NCBI GenBank assembly: GCA_002342035.1
Contig: DDPE01000010.1
Location: 1-16,454 of the forward strand
Length of the DNA stretch: 16,454 nucleotides
Direction of reading: 5' to 3'
DNA from: Asticcacaulis sp. UBA2476
GTDB lineage: Bacteria; Pseudomonadota; Alphaproteobacteria; Caulobacterales; Caulobacteraceae
The position numbers and the translations under genes were made by a program. The notes under the pieces were generated by a model. That model was given only the letters and a program-made list of their open reading frames with translations, had not been told where the DNA came from and did no database searches. Below, in pieces: positions 13,700 to 16,454 of this stretch; within the stretch, counting starts at the first letter, position 1; every line of letters begins with the position of its first letter.

Positions 13700-13775
13700 T
13701 GGTACCGTCTGCTGGTTTCGAACCAGCTACCTCCAGAGCCACAATCTGGCGCTCTACCAAGTGAGCTAAGACGGC
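13700..13775 (-). tRNA. tRNA-His (anticodon GTG)
   Basis: The minus strand folds into a full cloverleaf. The acceptor stem is GCCGTCT/AGACGGT, the D arm GCTC/GAGC, and the anticodon arm CCAGA-TTGTGGC-TCTGG with GTG at 13740-13742. The variable loop has five bases, the T arm is GCTGG-TTCGAAA-CCAGC, and CCA is encoded. The first acceptor pair is G1-U72, the discriminator is A73, and the base before G1 is T. So the usual G-1:C73 identity pair of bacterial tRNA-His is not encoded. Loss of G-1 with A73 is an established feature of many alphaproteobacteria, matched by a diverged HisRS. Confidence 0.95.
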
Positions 13776-13797
13776 ACGCTATCACAAGACATAGCGT
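13776..13797 (-). repeat. 7-bp inverted repeat directly upstream of tRNA-His
   Basis: ACGCTAT (13776-13782) and ATAGCGT (13791-13797) form a perfect 7-bp stem with an 8-nt loop. It ends exactly at the base before the mature tRNA 5' end, so the precursor would carry a hairpin stacked against the RNase P cleavage site. It may affect 5' processing or simply be chance. Confidence 0.4.
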
Positions 13798-13821
13798 ACA
13801 CGACACAATGTCAGGGCGCTG

Positions 13822-13850
13822 TCTCTAACCGAGGCCGCGCCCGTGATCAA
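13822..13850 (-). promoter_or_regulatory. candidate tRNA-His promoter
   Basis: On the minus strand TTGATC (13845-13850) and TAGAGA (13822-13827) are 17 nt apart, with GTTAGAGA resembling the Caulobacter-type -10 (GCTANAWC). The start would lie about 40 nt before the tRNA. An inverted repeat GGGCGC/GCGCCC (13814-13819 and 13837-13842) brackets the -10. A second candidate, TTGAGC (13880-13885) with CATAAC (13858-13863), lies further upstream. Confidence 0.38.
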
Positions 13851-13908
13851 GTGCGAAGTTATGCCAAAGGCACAATTATGCTCAAGCTAATGACTTTGCT
13901 GTGGAGGA

Positions 13909-14664
13909 TCAGCTATAGCCCTTCGACTTGATATAGGCCTCTAGCTGGCTGATGCGGGTATCATCCGATGGGTGGGTCGACAGGAACTGCGGCTGAGCCC
14001 CGCCGGTACGTTGCGCGGCCATATTGCGCCACAGGGCGATCGATTCCGACGGTTTGTAACCCGCCCTGGCCATCAGATCGACGCCGATCTTATCAGCTTC
14101 AAGCTCATGCTGGCGCGAGAACGGCAGGATAACACCCAATTGCGCCCCGATACCGCCATAGCTTGAGATCGCCTGCTGGGTACGGCCCGATGTGGCCCCG
14201 GCCGCCACCTGAATACCGACCGAGGTCGCCACCTGCTGCGAGTAACGCTCGGCCGCGTGCTGGGCAATGTTGTGGCCGGTTTCGTGGCCCAGAACCGCTG
14301 CCAGTTGGTCATCGTTTTTCACAACCTTAAACAGGCCGGAATTAACACCGACCTTATTGCCGGGAATGACAAAGGCATTGGGCTGCGGGTTGTCGAACAC
14401 CACATATTCCCATGCCTGCCCCGATAAGCCCGCGGCCTGCACGATGCGCGCGCCGACGGTTTTCACCCGGCGATTCATTTCGGCATCATTGGAAATCTTT
14501 GAGGTCTTAAGCGTTTCCTGCCAGGCGGCCATGGCGGGTTCGGCCAGTTGCGCATTGTCAACCAGTAGTAATTGTGACCGCCCCAGCGTTTCGTTGGTGG
14601 TGCAGGCCGCAACCGACGCCAGCGCAAGGGCGGCTATTCCTGCGAATATATGCTTTGAGTTCAT
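13909..14664 (-). CDS. M48-family zinc metallopeptidase, predicted lipoprotein
   Basis: The preferred start, ATG 14664, gives 251 residues with a lipoprotein signal (MNSKHIFAGIAALALASVAA followed by Cys21; lipobox VAAC). A GTG at 14676 in the same frame would add four residues; AGGTGA lies about 8 nt before the ATG. The zinc site is HETGH at 127-131, with the third ligand in RQHELEADKIG (Glu187 or Glu189), then the family motifs ARAGY and STHPSDDTRI. These fit the periplasmic LoiP/BepA-like M48 peptidases, which act in envelope protein quality control. Since residue 22 is Thr rather than Asp, outer-membrane sorting is expected. The short length means no TPR domain of the BepA kind. Its substrate is unknown. 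Confidence 0.92.
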   Translation of the reverse strand: MNSKHIFAGIAALALASVAACTTNETLGRSQLLLVDNAQLAEPAMAAWQETLKTSKISNDAEMNRRVKTVGARIVQAAGLSGQAWEYVVFDNPQPNAFVIPGNKVGVNSGLFKVVKNDDQLAAVLGHETGHNIAQHAAERYSQQVATSVGIQVAAGATSGRTQQAISSYGGIGAQLGVILPFSRQHELEADKIGVDLMARAGYKPSESIALWRNMAAQRTGGAQPQFLSTHPSDDTRISQLEAYIKSKGYS

Positions 14665-14724
14665 GAGCGATGTCACCTGATGCCTGTTCCAATTTTCGCG
14701 AACTATCGCCCAGCCCGTATTAAA

Positions 14725-14853
14725 TTACAATCGGGCAATCTCATAAGTCGGCGCCGTCGCCCCCTCCGCCGTATACGCAATTACCGCCGATACCTGGCTC
14801 TGCCCCAATCCCGCTGCAAATATTACGGCACGGCCTATGTGGCGATTGCTCAT
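14725..14853 (-). CDS. possible small protein, 42 codons
   Basis: A minus-strand ORF begins at ATG 14853 directly after a GGGGGGAG purine run and ends with TAA at 14725, 60 nt before the M48 gene. The product begins MSNRHIGRAVIFAAGLGQSQ and is moderately hydrophobic in the middle, with no recognised domain. Third-position G+C is about 60 percent, compatible with coding but not decisive. The G-run overlaps the end of the TonB terminator. It may be a real leader or small protein, or a chance ORF. Confidence 0.25.
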   Translation of the reverse strand: MSNRHIGRAVIFAAGLGQSQVSAVIAYTAEGATAPTYEIARL

Positions 14854-14864
14854 TATCTCCCCCC

Positions 14865-14903
14865 AAAAACGAAACACTCCGGGCATCACTACCCGGAGTG
14901 TTT
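14865..14903 (-). terminator. intrinsic terminator of the first TonB gene
   Basis: AAACACTCCGGG (14872-14883) and CCCGGAGTGTTT (14892-14903) make a perfect 12-bp stem with an 8-nt loop. On the minus strand it is followed by CGTTTTT, so it ends the transcript of the TonB gene 22 nt after its stop. No comparable U-run follows on the plus strand beyond the TTT of the stem. Confidence 0.9.
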
Positions 14904-14925
14904 ATGTTCACATTTTACCGTTTAC

Positions 14926-15633
14926 TCAGTCAAGCGACCAGCGATAACGGATCTTCATCTTGTCACCGTCACGTAAGGCACCGTTAGCGGTTTGGGGCTT
15001 GGCGCGGGCGTGTGCAACCAACAGGTCCACCGTTGCCTGTCCAAAGCCGTACTTGGCCGGATTTTCAGACAAAACCGCACAGGCGGTAATCTTGCCTATT
15101 GCGTTAAAGGTACATTCCACCAGGGCCTCCCCCTCGACTTCACCGTCAAGGGCGCGCTTGGGGTAATAGCTCAGCGCCGCCTCTCCGGTCGGGTAGCTGG
15201 CCCACTGCGCCTTGACGTAAGGACTTGTCGCCGGTTGCGAGGATGTACCCGTAGCCTCGGTGGGTGCACCAGTTGCTATCGTGGCGGGCGGCGATGTTAT
15301 GGTTGATGGCCCGGCTTCGACCGTAGACGGTTCAACCGGGATTGGTGGCGGTGCCAGCGGAGTTATCGGGGATTTATGCAGATCGATGGGCGGTGATTTC
15401 GGTTGCGGCGTAGGCGGTGGCGGCGCAAACCTGACCATGACGCCCTTGGTTATGACTTCGGGCGGCAGGATTGGCGGCTCAATGATCTGAAAATTCTGAT
15501 TAAACAGATAGACCGCAATCCCCGCATGCAACAGGGCGGCAATGCCAAGCCCGGCCATGACAGACGGTGACAACCGGCGTTGGCCGGCCGTGGCAAAAAG
15601 CGGATGATGAAGGCTGTGCGCCACTTCGGACAT
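14926..15633 (-). CDS. TonB-family energy transducer (complete paralog)
   Basis: The 235-residue protein has a short cytoplasmic N-terminus, one membrane anchor (about residues 24-45, LSPSVMAGLGIAALLHAGIA), a proline-rich periplasmic linker (53-137) and a TonB C-terminal domain (138-235). The domain carries YPKRALDGEVEGEALVECTF and FGQATVDLLVAHARAKP. Such proteins couple the ExbBD proton motor to TonB-dependent outer-membrane receptors. No exbB or exbD is in the window. Cys174 and Cys185 are conserved in the neighbouring paralog and could form a periplasmic disulfide. AGGGG precedes ATG 15633. A 12-bp-stem terminator follows. Confidence 0.92.
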   Translation of the reverse strand: MSEVAHSLHHPLFATAGQRRLSPSVMAGLGIAALLHAGIAVYLFNQNFQIIEPPILPPEVITKGVMVRFAPPPPTPQPKSPPIDLHKSPITPLAPPPIPVEPSTVEAGPSTITSPPATIATGAPTEATGTSSQPATSPYVKAQWASYPTGEAALSYYPKRALDGEVEGEALVECTFNAIGKITACAVLSENPAKYGFGQATVDLLVAHARAKPQTANGALRDGDKMKIRYRWSLD

Positions 15634-15932
15634 GATTAACCCCTGTAAAAGGTCGCGACGCCCGCCAGTCGGTTGCGCCTGTCATGTCACAATTTCGGGT
15701 CTGCCAGCGCAAGGGCATTACAAACCCAAAGGCCAAATATGAAGCGGTTTTGGCCACGAAACCGTGACACACAAAAGCTCATGAACCTTAAGAAACGTCA
15801 GGACATATGGTTGTTACGCCTCCCTGTTCTTACGCTAGGGAATGCAGCATCAGAGTACCGCAGATTTTTGCGTCTCAAAGTCAATAAACTGTGATCACAA
15901 ATATTCGTGCGCCGGATGAGTGCTCTTGACGC
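15634..15932. other. intergenic region upstream of the first TonB gene
   Basis: About 300 nt without a convincing gene; the plus-strand ORF at 15673-15894 has no recognisable content. It must contain the promoter of the TonB gene at 14926-15633, because the terminator at 15933-15967 isolates it from the upstream paralog. I could not pick a -35/-10 pair with confidence. Visible structures are an inverted repeat at 15731-15755 and a 10-bp palindrome TGTGATCACA at 15890-15899. Confidence 0.5.
15731..15755. repeat. inverted repeat upstream of the TonB gene, possible operator
   Basis: GGCCAAA (15731-15737) and TTTGGCC (15749-15755) are perfect 7-bp inverted halves separated by 11 bp, a centre-to-centre distance of 18 bp. 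It lies about 100-120 bp upstream of the TonB start codon, in the region where its promoter should be. It does not resemble a Fur box. No regulator is identified. Confidence 0.4.
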
Positions 15933-15967
15933 AAAAAAACACCCCGCAGTTAACCTACGGGGTGTTT
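15933..15967 (-). terminator. intrinsic terminator of the second (right-edge) TonB gene
   Basis: AAACACCCCG (15937-15946) and CGGGGTGTTT (15958-15967) form a perfect 10-bp stem with an 11-nt loop. On the minus strand the U-tract is seven T (15933-15939, the first three paired with the stem). It lies 22 nt after the stop of the right-edge TonB gene. GTGTTTCTTT on the other side could give partial plus-strand activity. Confidence 0.9.
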
Positions 15968-15989
15968 CTTTAACTTGGATCAGTTGAGC

Positions 15990-16454
15990 CTAGTTCAAGG
16001 TCCAGCGATAGCGGATCTTGATCTTATCGCCGTCCTGAATAGCACCATCAGCCGTTTGCGGTTTGGCGCGCGCATAACGCACCAGCAGCTTCACGGTTTG
16101 CTCACCAAACTTATAGCCCGCAGGCTTTTCGCTGATGACCGAACAGCCTGTAACCTTGCCGTTACCGGCCAGAGTACATTCGACCGTGGCTTCACCTTCG
16201 ACTTCACCGTCAAGAGCGCGCGGTGGGTAGAAGTTGAGCGCAGCTTCACCCGAAGGATAGCTGGCCCATTCCGCTTTCACGTAACGCGGTCCGGCTGGGA
16301 CCACGGGTGCAGGCGGTGGTGGCGGACCAGGAATGACTTGAGGAGGACCCTCATAGTCAACGCGGTCTTCCTTCTTGGTCGGCTCGATCCGGATAGGCTC
16401 CGGTGCCGGTACGTCCGTCATAACCGGCTCACGAATCTGGAGCTTGGGTGGTGG
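15990..16454 (-). CDS. TonB-family energy transducer, C-terminal part (N-terminus beyond window)
   Basis: The frame is open from the stop at 15990 to the right edge, 154 residues. The internal ATG at 16421 is not the real start, because the preceding codons (PPPKLQIREPV) continue the proline-rich linker. The visible part has the linker and a TonB C-terminal domain beginning YVKAEWASYPSGEAALNFYP and ending IKIRYRWTLN. This domain is closely similar to the adjacent paralog, including both cysteines (VECT and TGCSV). The membrane anchor must lie outside the window. It has its own terminator, so the two copies are separate transcription units. Confidence 0.92.
   Translation of the reverse strand, partial: PPPKLQIREPVMTDVPAPEPIRIEPTKKEDRVDYEGPPQVIPGPPPPPAPVVPAGPRYVKAEWASYPSGEAALNFYPPRALDGEVEGEATVECTLAGNGKVTGCSVISEKPAGYKFGEQTVKLLVRYARAKPQTADGAIQDGDKIKIRYRWTLN

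Noticed and set aside
15673..15894. A 73-codon plus-strand ORF between the two TonB genes
   Set aside because: No domain and no good ribosome-binding site, and it overlaps the region that must contain the minus-strand promoter and operator-like dyad.
15890..15899. TGTGATCACA as a CRP/FNR-like site
   Set aside because: The half-sites TGTGA and TCACA abut without the 6-bp spacer needed for CRP-family binding, and it is over 250 bp from the nearest start codon.

Overview
The window looks like chromosomal DNA from an alphaproteobacterium, most likely a member of Caulobacterales (Asticcacaulis- or Caulobacter-like). This is inferred from the ribosomal protein sequences, the zinc-free 101-residue S14, a tRNA-His with no encoded G-1 and an A discriminator, promoter-like sites of the TTGACG type, and proline-rich TonB proteins of the kind common in that order. 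No species can be fixed by eye.

Region 1 (1-8040, all minus strand) is a canonical S10-spc ribosomal protein cluster. Read in transcription order it is rpsJ, rplC, rplD, rplW, rplB, rpsS, rplV, rpsC, rplP, rpmC, rpsQ, a 335-nt spacer, then rplN, rplX, rplE, rpsN, rpsH and rplF, which is cut by the left edge of the window. Inside the two blocks the genes sit 1-25 nt apart or overlap, so they are almost certainly cotranscribed. The only break is between rpsQ and rplN, the same place where E. coli separates its S10 and spc operons; a weak promoter candidate lies there.

Region 2 (8041-8572) is a 532-nt divergent control region. On the minus strand it holds a strong promoter match for the S10 operon (TTGACG-N17-CATAAG) with a GANTC methylation-type site between the -35 and -10 boxes. 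A leader of about 265 nt follows, with a GNRA-capped hairpin and a terminator-like hairpin plus seven U that overlaps a competing hairpin. No tuf gene precedes rpsJ. On the plus strand it carries a TTGACG candidate promoter and a 13-bp palindrome in front of the Sel1 genes.

Region 3 (8573-11600, plus strand) holds two tandem paralogous exported Sel1-repeat proteins. Each has seven repeats behind a shared N-terminal module with two conserved cysteines. They run tail to tail (4-bp overlap) into region 4.

Region 4 (11597-13590, minus strand) holds an FAD-dependent amine/glycine-oxidase-like enzyme followed by a lytic transglycosylase with no signal peptide. A 15-bp palindrome sits directly against the start codon of the transglycosylase.

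Region 5 (13600-14860, minus strand) carries tRNA-His, an M48 metallopeptidase lipoprotein and a possible 42-codon small ORF.

Region 6 (14865-16454, minus strand) carries two tandem TonB energy-transducer paralogs, the second cut by the right edge. Each is followed by a strong intrinsic terminator.

Most of the window is conserved housekeeping DNA. The least explained parts are the S10 leader and the Sel1 pair. I found no mobile element, CRISPR array or defence system.
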